A stretch of 15,198 bases of DNA. It comes from Candidatus Sigynarchaeota archaeon. GTDB lineage: Archaea > Asgardarchaeota > Lokiarchaeia > Sigynarchaeales > Sigynarchaeaceae. Position 1 is the first letter of the stretch; every line of letters starts with the position of its first letter. The notes below the pieces were generated by a model that saw nothing but the letters and a program-made list of their open reading frames with translations, ran no database searches and was not told where the DNA came from. Where the stretch lies: the NCBI GenBank assembly GCA_030587525.1, contig JAUQYW010000413.1:1-15198 (forward strand), in the 5' to 3' direction. Below, in pieces: positions 7,314 through 14,553 of this stretch. Made by a program: the position numbers and the translations under genes.

Positions 7314-8915
7314 TCAATAACTCCGAGCTAGGTAAACCGTCACGGGATTGGGCGCCCCGCAAGCGATGCACCGGTCGAACTTGATGGGCTCGGGATCCAC
7401 GCGCTTGCCCCGGACAGCACCACCCGTGCCTTTCTCGACCTTTTCCGCGCACGTGTAAGCACTCATGTCGATCGAGCACAAACCGATGCACGCGATCTTG
7501 TTGTGTTCGAGGGCTTCCTTTGCATCCTCGATATCATCGCATTTTTGGATGAATGTCTCAAACTTTTTCAAATGCTGGTCTCGAAGCTTTTGCGTGTAGG
7601 ACTTTGCGATTTCTCCCAGTATTTCCACCAGTTTCGCACTCGGAACGAAGGTCTTTTCCCGGGGATTCCGGGTCACGACCACGACCTGGTTTTTCTCGAT
7701 GTCCTTGGGGCCGATCTCGATCCGCACGGGCACGCCGCGCATCTCCCACTCGTTGAACTTTTCTCCCGCCGTGATGTAGTCCCGGTTGTCGAACTTGACC
7801 GTATAGCTCGTCTGCTCCCTCAACAAAGCTTCGGCATCCTTGCACGCCTTGTCGACGGCTTCTTGCTGGCCCTTGAAGTAGATCGGGACGATGACCACCT
7901 GGACCGGTACGATGTCCCAGGGCAATATCAAGCCTTGATCATCGCCGAGCACGGCCACCATGGCGCCGTAGATACGGCTAATGGCGGGACCATAGCACGT
8001 GATGTAACCATATTCGTCCTTTCCTTCCTTGTTGACGAATTTTACGTCGAATGGCTTGGAAAAGTTCTGGCCGAGCAAGTGGGTCGAGGGGAGCTGGATA
8101 ACCTTGCCGTTTTCGAGCAATGCATCTGCCGCGTAGGTATGGATGGCACCAGCAAACTTGTCCCACTCGGGGCGCTGGAAGAAGATGATGGGAATACAGA
8201 ACTCGTCGCGGACGACCTTGTATGTCGTCTGCATATCTTCGAGGACTTGCCTCTCGGCATCCACCAGCGTGGCGAAGACGTCGTGTGCCTCGATCCAGTG
8301 GAATTCACGCGCGCGGAAGAACGGGCGCGTGGCACGGCCCTCGTACCTGAACACCTGGCAACTCTGGTACCGCTTGAAGGGAAGGTCCTGGTAACTCCGG
8401 ATCCAGTAATGGTACATGCTGTAGAGCGCGGTTTCGCTTGTCGGGCGCAAGGCAAGGGGTTCCTCGAGCTTTTCATGGTTCCCGCCGGCCTCCGTGACCC
8501 AAAATACTTCCGGCGCGAAACCCTTGACGTGCTCCGATTCCTTCTCGAAAAAACTCTTGGGGATAACGGTCGGCATGATGAGCGGCAAGTGGCCATTCGC
8601 TTCCAAGATGCGCTCGAACTTCTGGTACATGAGCTTGATCGAGATGACCGCCCACGGCATGTAGCAGACAAAGCCCTTGACGCCGTACCGGATGTCTGCT
8701 AGCTCGGTTTTTTCCACGAGCTGCGTGAAATACTCGCTAAAATCGTCCGCTTTCTTGACGGTGATCGCGGACATGGGCTTTTTTTCGCCATCCCCCGCGG
8801 GTTTTTCTTTTTTCGTTTCCTTGGATGTCTCCTTGGCCGGTTTTTGCTGCTTCGGCGCCTCTTTCACGCCGGCATCGCCAGCCGCCTTTGTTTTCTTGCC
8901 TTTTTTCTCGGACAT
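7314..8915 (-). CDS. proS: Prolyl-tRNA synthetase, archaeal/eukaryotic type
   Basis: A 533-residue class II aminoacyl-tRNA synthetase that charges tRNA-Pro in the cytosol. Residues ~50-350 are the catalytic core: LRPTSET at 156-162, motif 2 around FRYEGRATRPFFRAREFHWIEAH (189-211), and motif 3 around SRIYGAMVAVLGDDQGL (313-329). The anticodon-binding domain follows (~330-440), then the C-terminal zinc-binding domain with Cys476/Cys480, Cys489 and Cys516-x2-Cys519, ending in LARSY as expected for this type. Unusual is an N-terminal extension of about 50 residues, rich in Lys, Ala, Glu and Pro, before the normal beginning ITVKKADDFSEYF; archaeal enzymes are usually about 480 residues. ATG 8913-8915 is used as start; TTG 8936 would add seven residues, and an internal ATG at 8772-8774 would remove the extension. 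Neither start has a clear SD. It is the first gene of the leftward set. Confidence 0.95.
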   Translation of the reverse strand: MSEKKGKKTKAAGDAGVKEAPKQQKPAKETSKETKKEKPAGDGEKKPMSAITVKKADDFSEYFTQLVEKTELADIRYGVKGFVCYMPWAVISIKLMYQKFERILEANGHLPLIMPTVIPKSFFEKESEHVKGFAPEVFWVTEAGGNHEKLEEPLALRPTSETALYSMYHYWIRSYQDLPFKRYQSCQVFRYEGRATRPFFRAREFHWIEAHDVFATLVDAERQVLEDMQTTYKVVRDEFCIPIIFFQRPEWDKFAGAIHTYAADALLENGKVIQLPSTHLLGQNFSKPFDVKFVNKEGKDEYGYITCYGPAISRIYGAMVAVLGDDQGLILPWDIVPVQVVIVPIYFKGQQEAVDKACKDAEALLREQTSYTVKFDNRDYITAGEKFNEWEMRGVPVRIEIGPKDIEKNQVVVVTRNPREKTFVPSAKLVEILGEIAKSYTQKLRDQHLKKFETFIQKCDDIEDAKEALEHNKIACIGLCSIDMSAYTCAEKVEKGTGGAVRGKRVDPEPIKFDRCIACGAPNPVTVYLARSY

Positions 8916-8943
8916 GATCGGAGTCACGGCTTGCAAGATATGT

Positions 8944-8955
8944 GATTCGAGAATC
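8944..8955. promoter_or_regulatory. Inverted repeat in the divergent proS / MFS intergenic region
   Basis: GATTC and GAATC are separated by two bases (GATTCGAGAATC), lying 29-40 bases before the proS start in the 142-base region between two divergent genes. A further GAATC occurs at about 8972. It could bind a dimeric regulator or be chance; otherwise the gap shows only T-rich sequence and a weak TATA-like TTTATCTA at 9039-9046 for the rightward gene. Confidence 0.25.
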
Positions 8956-9057
8956 GTTCCTTCAAGATCGTGAATCCTCGCCTTCTTTTTTACTTGTTAC
9001 CTGGCTGGGAAATGTTGTCTGCTAAGTAGGCTTTGGTCTTTATCTATCGTTTAAGGT

Positions 9058-10323
9058 ATGGGAAGCTTCAAAGTTCTTGCGATGCAAAACAGCAGCGAAA
9101 AATCGAAGCCCCCGGACGTCAATTTCTCGCCAATTTATTTCTTATCATTTTCCGGCGACTTGCTGGGGTCGCTTATGATCGTAGCTTGCGTTTTGGTCGG
9201 AAACCGGCTAGGTTTAACGGGCATCATCACGGGCGTACTCGGGAGCGCTTATGGTATGTCATACATGTTCTCGCCAGCAATTTTTGGCCGGATCAGCGAT
9301 AAAATTGGCCGGCGCAAGAGCTTGATGGTGGCCAGCACCGGATTCACGATTATCTCTGGTATATTCCTTGCATTTCCGACCAACGTTTTTCTGCTCGTCG
9401 CCGGGCAAATCGCTGTAGGATGCCTATACGGGTTCTGGTGGTGTTCGATCGAAGCTTTAATTAGCGAGACCTCAACACCGGCAAATCACCAGACCAAGGT
9501 AAACTTGTTCTGCGTGTCATGGAGTCTCGGATATATGCTGGGCCCCTTCCTCGGGCCAATCCTCGAGATCATCGAACAAATTTTCTCTTTTCTCATCCTC
9601 TTCATTTTTTCCATCGCGAATTTTGCTGTCATCTATTTTTGCATTCCTGGTTCACTGGAAGGTGCAAAACGGCGGGCTGAAATTGAATCCGCCCCATTTA
9701 TTGCTGACCAGAGCATGGATCCCCGGAGCACCAAGCGCGTGATGCTAGCCAGCATAATTCTCGTCCTCTCGATCTTCACCTACGCTTTCACGAAGAGTTT
9801 CTTCATCGGTTTGTTCCCCGATATCGCGAAAAATCCCCCGGGCGTTTTCGATAGTCCGCAACACATAGGCTGGGGCGGTTGGGAGACAGGCATTGCCTTG
9901 CTGGTGTTCGGTCTTGCCCGAACCATCACGTTCATCATTCAAAACAAGCTCAAGAACCATTCGGTCGGCTTACGGGTCATGCTCGCCCTGGCATTATCTG
10001 GCAGTTGTTTCCTTTTTATAACGACGACGGCTTTTCTTGCTTATCTGGTGTTCTTCGCCCTCGTCGGCGTGCTCTCGGGATTGCTCTACACAATGACACT
10101 GGAGCTGTTGTTGCAGCTCAACAAGGAAAAGAAAGGAAGAATCGCAGGGCTTTTCGAATCCGCGATCGGTATTGGGACGATGTTAAGCCCTCTTCTGGGG
10201 GGGTTCGTGCTCGGGGCCAGTTCCTACACCACAGCGTTTTTCACGATGGCGGCGATATCGACGTGCATGCCCGTGGTAGCCCTCCTGCTTTGGATCCTTC
10301 TCGTGACGAAAAAAGAAAAGTAG
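9058..10323 (+). CDS. MFS permease, 12 transmembrane helices
   Basis: A 421-residue secondary transporter of the major facilitator superfamily in the cytoplasmic membrane. After a short polar N-terminus it has about twelve hydrophobic segments in two sets of six. The loop between helices 2 and 3 carries the MFS motif A in the form GRISDKIGRRKSLM, which is a very good match. A hydrophilic central loop (about residues 198-222) divides the halves. The substrate cannot be read from the sequence; sugars or drugs are both possible, and this general form resembles the sugar/multidrug efflux group. ATG 9058 is the longest reading; ATG 9082 (MQNSSEKSKPP) is equally plausible, since a TATA-like TTTATCTA at 9039-9046 would place transcription start near 9068. 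It converges with another MFS gene, leaving only 16 bases between the two stops. Confidence 0.85.
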   Translation: MGSFKVLAMQNSSEKSKPPDVNFSPIYFLSFSGDLLGSLMIVACVLVGNRLGLTGIITGVLGSAYGMSYMFSPAIFGRISDKIGRRKSLMVASTGFTIISGIFLAFPTNVFLLVAGQIAVGCLYGFWWCSIEALISETSTPANHQTKVNLFCVSWSLGYMLGPFLGPILEIIEQIFSFLILFIFSIANFAVIYFCIPGSLEGAKRRAEIESAPFIADQSMDPRSTKRVMLASIILVLSIFTYAFTKSFFIGLFPDIAKNPPGVFDSPQHIGWGGWETGIALLVFGLARTITFIIQNKLKNHSVGLRVMLALALSGSCFLFITTTAFLAYLVFFALVGVLSGLLYTMTLELLLQLNKEKKGRIAGLFESAIGIGTMLSPLLGGFVLGASSYTTAFFTMAAISTCMPVVALLLWILLVTKKEK

Positions 10324-10339
10324 ACGGATTGCTTCAATC

Positions 10340-11692
10340 TTACGATTTCTTGAGGTTTTCGATCCGTTCCTTGAAAAGATTTTCGGTGGCTTCCATATCG
10401 GGAATCACGTTTTTTAATACGCCAATCCAGAAGAGCGGCAAGGCGCACCAAAAGATGATCGAAATATTGATGCCGACCATGTTTCCAAAATTATCTGCAA
10501 GGATTCCTCCTAACAAAGGACCGATTGCTTTGCCCAAGATATCGAAGAAATTGGCACTCGCCAGCACTGTGCCACGGTGTTCCGGGAGATTGATGTCCAC
10601 GACCGTAGCATACCAAGAACCATTTGTTCCTCCGTTCAAGAAAAGACCAAGACTGACCAATGTTATCATCAATACTGCGCCCGGTATCATCAACAAGTCG
10701 CCAATGGAACCACCATCGGGCAACCAAAATGGAACCATCAATCCGAAGAAAACAAAGGGGATAGGAGCAATGTTCGCAAAAAGAGCCATTCTCACGCGTG
10801 CCTTCTTATTTCCCTTCTTGTATGAATTATCTGCGACGAAACCGAACACGAACGTCCCGAGAAGTGTCCCAATGATCACGAACGCCAGGAAAATGATGGC
10901 CATCGACTCCGGAACATTATGCTCTTGTCGTAAATATGCAAAAAGTAAAAATAGTATTATTCCGGTGGGTATCGTATCAACAAAATTCACGATCAACCAG
11001 ATATTGGTCTTTTTCTTGAAGATCACCTTCAAATCCGAGCGTCGGATCCTGTAAGAGTACTCCCTTCCTTCTTTTCCTGCGAGGTAGATGTAATCCCGGC
11101 CGATGCGGCTCGGTTCTTTTAAGAGTAATGTCATTGCCGCGCAAGCAGACCCCGCGATTCCAATACACGCGTAGGAAATGCGCCAGTCGATGTCGATAAA
11201 GATGACGCCGAGCAGCGTGCCCAGCACCGTGCCGATGAGCGTCGCGATGGAAAAATAGGAAAATCCCTTGGAGCGGTCCTTTTCTGACACGAAATCCCCC
11301 GTAAGCGAGAATGTCGACGGAATGACGGCGCCAAGGCCGACTCCAGCGATGGTTTGAAGCGTAAAGAAGAGGAAAAACCCGTTCACGCCTGGTCCGACGG
11401 TAAAAACCAAGATGGATGCTATCGAAAAAATCACGGTTCCCACGAACAAGATCCGAACCCGCACGAGCTTGTCTGACAAGTATCCAAAAAACACCATGGT
11501 AATGCCGCTCGTAAGCATAGCCGCGAAGCTCATCACAGCGAGCTGACTTTTATCACCCCCGAAACCAAAATAATTCGAAACCGTGAGCAAGTTCGGTGAA
11601 ATCAAGTTCTGGATCGAGTAGACCAGGGATATGGCAAGGATGAAGAGAGTGACAGCGAGGTGAAACCTGGGCACTTGAGTTCGATTTTCCAT
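10340..11692 (-). CDS. MFS permease, 12 transmembrane helices (second one)
   Basis: A transporter of 450 residues with about twelve membrane helices. Motif A appears as GYLSDKLVRVRIL after helix 2, and a charged loop of ~40 residues (around GKEGREYSYRIRRSDLKVIFKKK) separates the two halves. Helix 10-11 region has GGTNGSWYATVVDINLPEHRG, similar in layout to the anion/sugar or Spinster-like MFS families. It is not a close copy of the neighbouring permease, so recent duplication is unlikely. ATG 11690-11692 is preferred because GAGGT (11700-11704 on the minus strand) lies seven bases upstream. The in-frame ATG at 11726-11728 would add 12 residues and sits about 27 bases from the palindromic TATA element, so a leaderless longer form is also possible. 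Substrate unknown. Confidence 0.85.
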   Translation of the reverse strand: MENRTQVPRFHLAVTLFILAISLVYSIQNLISPNLLTVSNYFGFGGDKSQLAVMSFAAMLTSGITMVFFGYLSDKLVRVRILFVGTVIFSIASILVFTVGPGVNGFFLFFTLQTIAGVGLGAVIPSTFSLTGDFVSEKDRSKGFSYFSIATLIGTVLGTLLGVIFIDIDWRISYACIGIAGSACAAMTLLLKEPSRIGRDYIYLAGKEGREYSYRIRRSDLKVIFKKKTNIWLIVNFVDTIPTGIILFLLFAYLRQEHNVPESMAIIFLAFVIIGTLLGTFVFGFVADNSYKKGNKKARVRMALFANIAPIPFVFFGLMVPFWLPDGGSIGDLLMIPGAVLMITLVSLGLFLNGGTNGSWYATVVDINLPEHRGTVLASANFFDILGKAIGPLLGGILADNFGNMVGINISIIFWCALPLFWIGVLKNVIPDMEATENLFKERIENLKKS

Positions 11693-11735
11693 GGTCTTAA
11701 CCTCGTCTACGCGGTTAAAAAAATTCATGCAAATT

Positions 11736-11745
11736 CTTTATATCA
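11736..11745 (-). promoter_or_regulatory. Second TATA-like box for the leftward MFS gene
   Basis: On the minus strand it reads TGATATAAAG. It would start transcription near 11713 and give a short leader carrying the GAGGT site before ATG 11692. Confidence 0.3.
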
Positions 11746-11749
11746 CCGA

Positions 11750-11759
11750 GTTATATAAC
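11750..11759. promoter_or_regulatory. Palindromic TATA element between divergent genes
   Basis: GTTATATAAC is its own reverse complement. Its centre lies about 27 bases from ATG 11728 of the leftward MFS frame and 24-33 bases from GTG 11779 and ATG 11788 of the rightward ECF gene, matching the usual TATA-to-start distance for leaderless archaeal transcripts in both directions. It may therefore act as a shared bidirectional promoter core. Confidence 0.45.
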
Positions 11760-11787
11760 CACATAATAATATTTGACCGTGAAAAAA

Positions 11788-12405
11788 ATGACATCACAAG
11801 CATCCCCGGAAATAGAAAGCGGCGTGCACACGCGAGAAGTCGCAGTCTATGCAATTTTTTCTGCCTTGATGGTTGTTCTTACCTTGTTACTCATTCCCGT
11901 GCCGCAGCCAATTCAATTCATCGGATTTGCACCCGTCTTGATATATGTTTTGGGGATCTTGTTGAAACCGTGGCGAGCGTTTGTCGTTTGCTCGGTGGGT
12001 TCGGTCATCGGCCAACTGCTCGCAAGTATGCTCCTCGGCGATTATGCCACGCTCCCCGTGTACTTACTTGGCGCGTTCGTGGCAAGGGGTCTTGAAGGGT
12101 TGCTCATCAGCGCGCTGGAAAAATACGTGGTGCGTATGCGCGAACCAACCATGAAACAGCGATATGCACGGGAGCTGTGGATCTTGCTAATTGGTGGGGC
12201 GTGGGAGTTTGCCGGCTATTACATCGTGGGTGGTCCTTACTACTTGATCACATCCGCCATCACCATGGATGTATCTTTGCTGTGGTACTTGCCCGTGCTC
12301 ATCGATCTGGTCTTCATTCCCGTCGCGATCGCCGTGATCTTTGCCATTCGCCGGAATTTTCAGCAAGAATACCTGGATCGGCTGCTTTTTTTGGATAAGA
12401 AGTAA
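11788..12405 (+). CDS. ECF transporter S component (vitamin-binding membrane subunit)
   Basis: About 205 residues with five to six hydrophobic helices. The arrangement is typical of S components of energy-coupling factor importers: a first helix after a short polar N-terminus, then PQPIQFIGFAPVLIYVLGIL, a short loop with KPWRAF, and a glycine-containing helix VCSVGSVIGQLLASM. S components bind a vitamin and dock onto the shared EcfT/EcfA/EcfA' energising module, which is not encoded in this window. Because a ThiR-like regulator and a ThiL-fold protein follow, thiamine or one of its precursors (HMP, thiazole) is the most likely cargo, though S components for other vitamins look alike. The start ATG 11788 is my choice; GTG 11779 and TTG 11773 are in frame and lie near the predicted transcription start, so the message would be leaderless. 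An 86-base gap leads to the next gene. Confidence 0.75.
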   Translation: MTSQASPEIESGVHTREVAVYAIFSALMVVLTLLLIPVPQPIQFIGFAPVLIYVLGILLKPWRAFVVCSVGSVIGQLLASMLLGDYATLPVYLLGAFVARGLEGLLISALEKYVVRMREPTMKQRYARELWILLIGGAWEFAGYYIVGGPYYLITSAITMDVSLLWYLPVLIDLVFIPVAIAVIFAIRRNFQQEYLDRLLFLDKK

Positions 12406-12433
12406 GTTAGGAGACTAGCAATTTAGTAGTGAC

Positions 12434-12449
12434 TATTTAACCGTATACG
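12434..12449 (+). promoter_or_regulatory. TATA-like box with adjoining palindrome before the PurM-like gene
   Basis: TATTTAAC (12434-12441) would place transcription start near 12464, giving a ~28-base leader with AGGGG (12481-12485) six bases before ATG 12492. It is directly followed by the palindrome CGTATACG (12442-12449), which is where a repressor that blocks polymerase would bind. CTAGCAA also occurs twice around it (12415-12421 and 12458-12464). ThiR-like control is an inference from gene context. Confidence 0.3.
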
Positions 12450-12491
12450 TTGTCAAGCTAGCAACAAACGAATGGACACAAGGGGCTAATT

Positions 12492-13592
12492 ATGGTGCGG
12501 ATAACGCCCGGGAATAATACGGATAAACCAGGAAAATTCACCGTAGCAGCTTTGAAATCGATCGTGTTCGACCGGCTCGGCGTCACTTCACCTGACGTGC
12601 TTTCAAAACCTGGACCTGGACGAGATTTTAATGCCATCAAGATCGGCGTTGATGACGTGTTTTTAATTGCCACGGATCCGCTCTATGTGAACCCCGTGTT
12701 TGGTCTGAGCGAAGGCTCGTGGTTGGGTTTCCAGATCATCGTGACCGATATCTTGATGAGCGGGTGCTGTCCCGAGTTCGGAATATTCACGCTGAGCCTT
12801 CCCAACGGCATCGCCCGGAACGTGTTCGAGCAAATCTGGTCGATAATCGACTCCGAATGCAGGCGGCTGGGAATTGCCATTGTCTCTGGTCATACGGGAA
12901 GCTATGATGGCTGCGAGTTTCCTATGCTCGGTGCCGGCGTGCTACTTGCCCGGTGCAAAGCGGGCGGGTACATCTCCCTTGATACCTTGAAAGCTGGTGA
13001 TGAAATCGTCTTGGCTCATGGACCAGGGTTAGAAGCGATCGCATCGTTGCTCCGGGTTGACTCAGATGCGGGAGAGGCCGTGTTTGGCACTCGGTACGAA
13101 TCCGTCAAGGCACAAGTATGGCAATGTTTGAGCGTGGAGAAACCCGTCAGCATTGCTCGCTCTTATCTTCAGCACACGAGTAAAGATTACATTAATCCAA
13201 TAACGGCGATGCATGACGTCGCTGAAAAGGGCGTGCTTTGCGCGGTTAATGACTGGTGCGAAGCGACCGGCTTGGGTTGCGACCTGGATCTCGATGGCTG
13301 GCCGTTCGATCCCCGGATGAAGGCTTTTATTCAACACTACTTCAAGAATCTTGAGGATATCTGGCGAGCAAGTGGCCAAGGTGGTGTCATCATCGGGTGT
13401 CGTCCCGATGCAACGCAAGATCTCTTGAATGAATTCGACAAGAATGGCATCGTGGCAAGAAAAATCGGGAGGATGACGCCGAACGGGACCAAGCGCATGT
13501 ATATCCTGAACGGCCACGCCCGTGAGTTATTGCCAGACGTGGAGGACCCTTTCTGGGGTGTATTCACGAAGGTTCTCAAGAAAAACGCGTAA
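12492..13592 (+). CDS. AIR synthase-related (PurM/ThiL/HypE fold) ATP-binding protein
   Basis: A 366-residue soluble protein of the PurM superfamily, which includes AIR synthase, thiamine-monophosphate kinase (ThiL), HypE and SelD. Residues 50-65 hold the nucleotide/metal-binding pattern KIGVDDVFLIATDPLY, like the G-D-D-A-x(n)-T-D-P element of these enzymes; VTDILMSG follows at 84-91, and SGHTGSYDG with PMLGAGV at 132-150 continues the fold. It lacks the C-terminal Pro-Arg-Ile-Cys tail of HypE, so it is not a hydrogenase maturation protein, and it is not an obvious match to classical ThiL or PurM. Its place between a vitamin S component and a ThiR-like regulator suggests a thiamine-related ATP-dependent step, possibly the thiamine-phosphate kinase role, but this is inference. 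The regulator gene starts 25 bases behind its stop, so the two are probably one transcript. Confidence 0.7.
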   Translation: MVRITPGNNTDKPGKFTVAALKSIVFDRLGVTSPDVLSKPGPGRDFNAIKIGVDDVFLIATDPLYVNPVFGLSEGSWLGFQIIVTDILMSGCCPEFGIFTLSLPNGIARNVFEQIWSIIDSECRRLGIAIVSGHTGSYDGCEFPMLGAGVLLARCKAGGYISLDTLKAGDEIVLAHGPGLEAIASLLRVDSDAGEAVFGTRYESVKAQVWQCLSVEKPVSIARSYLQHTSKDYINPITAMHDVAEKGVLCAVNDWCEATGLGCDLDLDGWPFDPRMKAFIQHYFKNLEDIWRASGQGGVIIGCRPDATQDLLNEFDKNGIVARKIGRMTPNGTKRMYILNGHARELLPDVEDPFWGVFTKVLKKNA

Positions 13593-13605
13593 ATGCGCTT
13601 GGTGG

Positions 13606-13612
13606 AAAGGAG
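13606..13612 (+). promoter_or_regulatory. Shine-Dalgarno site that sets the thiR start
   Basis: AAAGGAG ends five bases before GTG 13618. It rules out the in-frame upstream start codons that would overlap the end of the preceding gene and put unrelated residues in front of the HTH domain. Confidence 0.65.
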
Positions 13613-13617
13613 AGCTG

Positions 13618-14547
13618 GTGAACTTGAGATTTCCTTGCGAAACGGTCGTCAAGAACTTCTTGACATCGTACCGGCACTCGCTGATCAAGGCGTTAGCCGC
13701 AACTGGGTGGACCCAGCAAAAGATAGCGGAGAGTTTGAGTTTAACGCAGGCGGCGGTCTCGAATTACCTGAAAAAGGACCTCGCCATCGCCGAAGAGGAC
13801 AAAAACGACATAGAACCGCTCGTCCGCCAGTCATTGGCTGCATTCCAGAAGGGAGACCCGCAGCTAAACATTATCATGGACGCCGTGTGTAAATCGTGCA
13901 AGATCGCTCGATCTCGCGGGGAAAAACTGTGTGAATTGCACATGGCTGAAATCCCCGTCCTTCGTGATGAAAAATGCATGCTCTGCAGCAAATATCTTGA
14001 CAAGGCGATGATCCAGGCATCGTCTGAAAGCCGGGAAATTCTCGAGGAGCTCGCCGAAAACTTCAACCGTATCAAGGAGAACAAGAAATACGCGTCGATC
14101 ATACCTGAAGTGCAGTCAAACCTGGTATTGGGAAGCAAGGATCCGGGCAAAAATAGTATCGAGGATTACGCGGGATTTCCTGGCCGCATTATCCACCACG
14201 GCACCGAGGCAAAGATAACAGGCTATCCCGCATTTGGAGCATCGAAACATATTGCTCGAATCGTATCGATCATCCGATCCGTGATGCCCGGTATCCGCAG
14301 TGCTACCTGCATCGTCAACAACCAGAAGATCGAAAGCACCATGGCCAAGCTTGGAATGAAAGTCGTTAAATTGGAGGATGAGAACGACGACACGGCACTA
14401 CGCGGTGCCGTGCAGCGTCTTGGTTCCACCCGCATCGATGCCATCGTTTTCACGGGAAAAATCGGTTTGGAACCGTTAACGTACGTGCTGGGTGAATCCG
14501 CGACCATCGTGATCGACAAGCTTGAAAAACTTCTATCATTCTTGTGA
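13618..14547 (+). CDS. thiR: ThiR-like regulator: HTH domain, Cys-rich linker and ThiN domain
   Basis: A 309-residue transcription factor that should sense thiamine phosphates and control thiamine genes, as known for archaeal ThiR. Residues ~5-55 are a helix-turn-helix (VKNFLTSYRHSLIKALAATG then WTQQKIAESLSLTQAAVSNYLKK), starting with the PCE box common to these archaeal regulators. Residues ~90-125 hold cysteines in CKSCKIARSRGEKLCELH and CMLC, probably a metal site. Residues ~168-309 are a ThiN domain: FPGRIIHHG, GYPAFGASKHIARI, and FTGKIGLEPLTYVLG. In catalytic ThiN (thiamine-phosphate synthase) I expect an arginine and Gly-Lys-Glu-Pro in the last block; here it reads Gly-Leu-Glu-Pro and lacks that arginine, which suggests binding without catalysis. 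The GTG start is set by the SD at 13606-13612. It lies 25 bases after the PurM-like gene and 6 bases before the phosphoesterase gene. Confidence 0.85.
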   Translation: MNLRFPCETVVKNFLTSYRHSLIKALAATGWTQQKIAESLSLTQAAVSNYLKKDLAIAEEDKNDIEPLVRQSLAAFQKGDPQLNIIMDAVCKSCKIARSRGEKLCELHMAEIPVLRDEKCMLCSKYLDKAMIQASSESREILEELAENFNRIKENKKYASIIPEVQSNLVLGSKDPGKNSIEDYAGFPGRIIHHGTEAKITGYPAFGASKHIARIVSIIRSVMPGIRSATCIVNNQKIESTMAKLGMKVVKLEDENDDTALRGAVQRLGSTRIDAIVFTGKIGLEPLTYVLGESATIVIDKLEKLLSFL

Positions 14548-14553
14548 ACTGAA

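Noticed and set aside
7264..7491. N-terminal extension of the DUF6125-like frame into proS
   Set aside because: The extra residues are the proS 3' end read in another frame, and a TATA-like box sits before ATG 7263.
7503..8702. Plus-strand open frame of about 400 codons opposite proS
   Set aside because: It lies wholly antisense to a clear prolyl-tRNA synthetase and shows no recognisable motif; it arises from the codon pattern of the real gene.
9058..11692. Recent tandem duplication of the two MFS genes
   Set aside because: They are convergent and their residues outside motif A are different; they share only the general superfamily layout.
12492..13592. Assignment of the PurM-fold gene as hypE
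   Set aside because: It lacks the C-terminal Pro-Arg-Ile-Cys motif needed for HypE function and no other hydrogenase maturation gene is nearby.
13522..13617. Upstream start of the thiR frame within the PurM-like gene
   Set aside because: A clear SD (AAAGGAG) precedes GTG 13618, and the extra residues do not belong to the HTH family.
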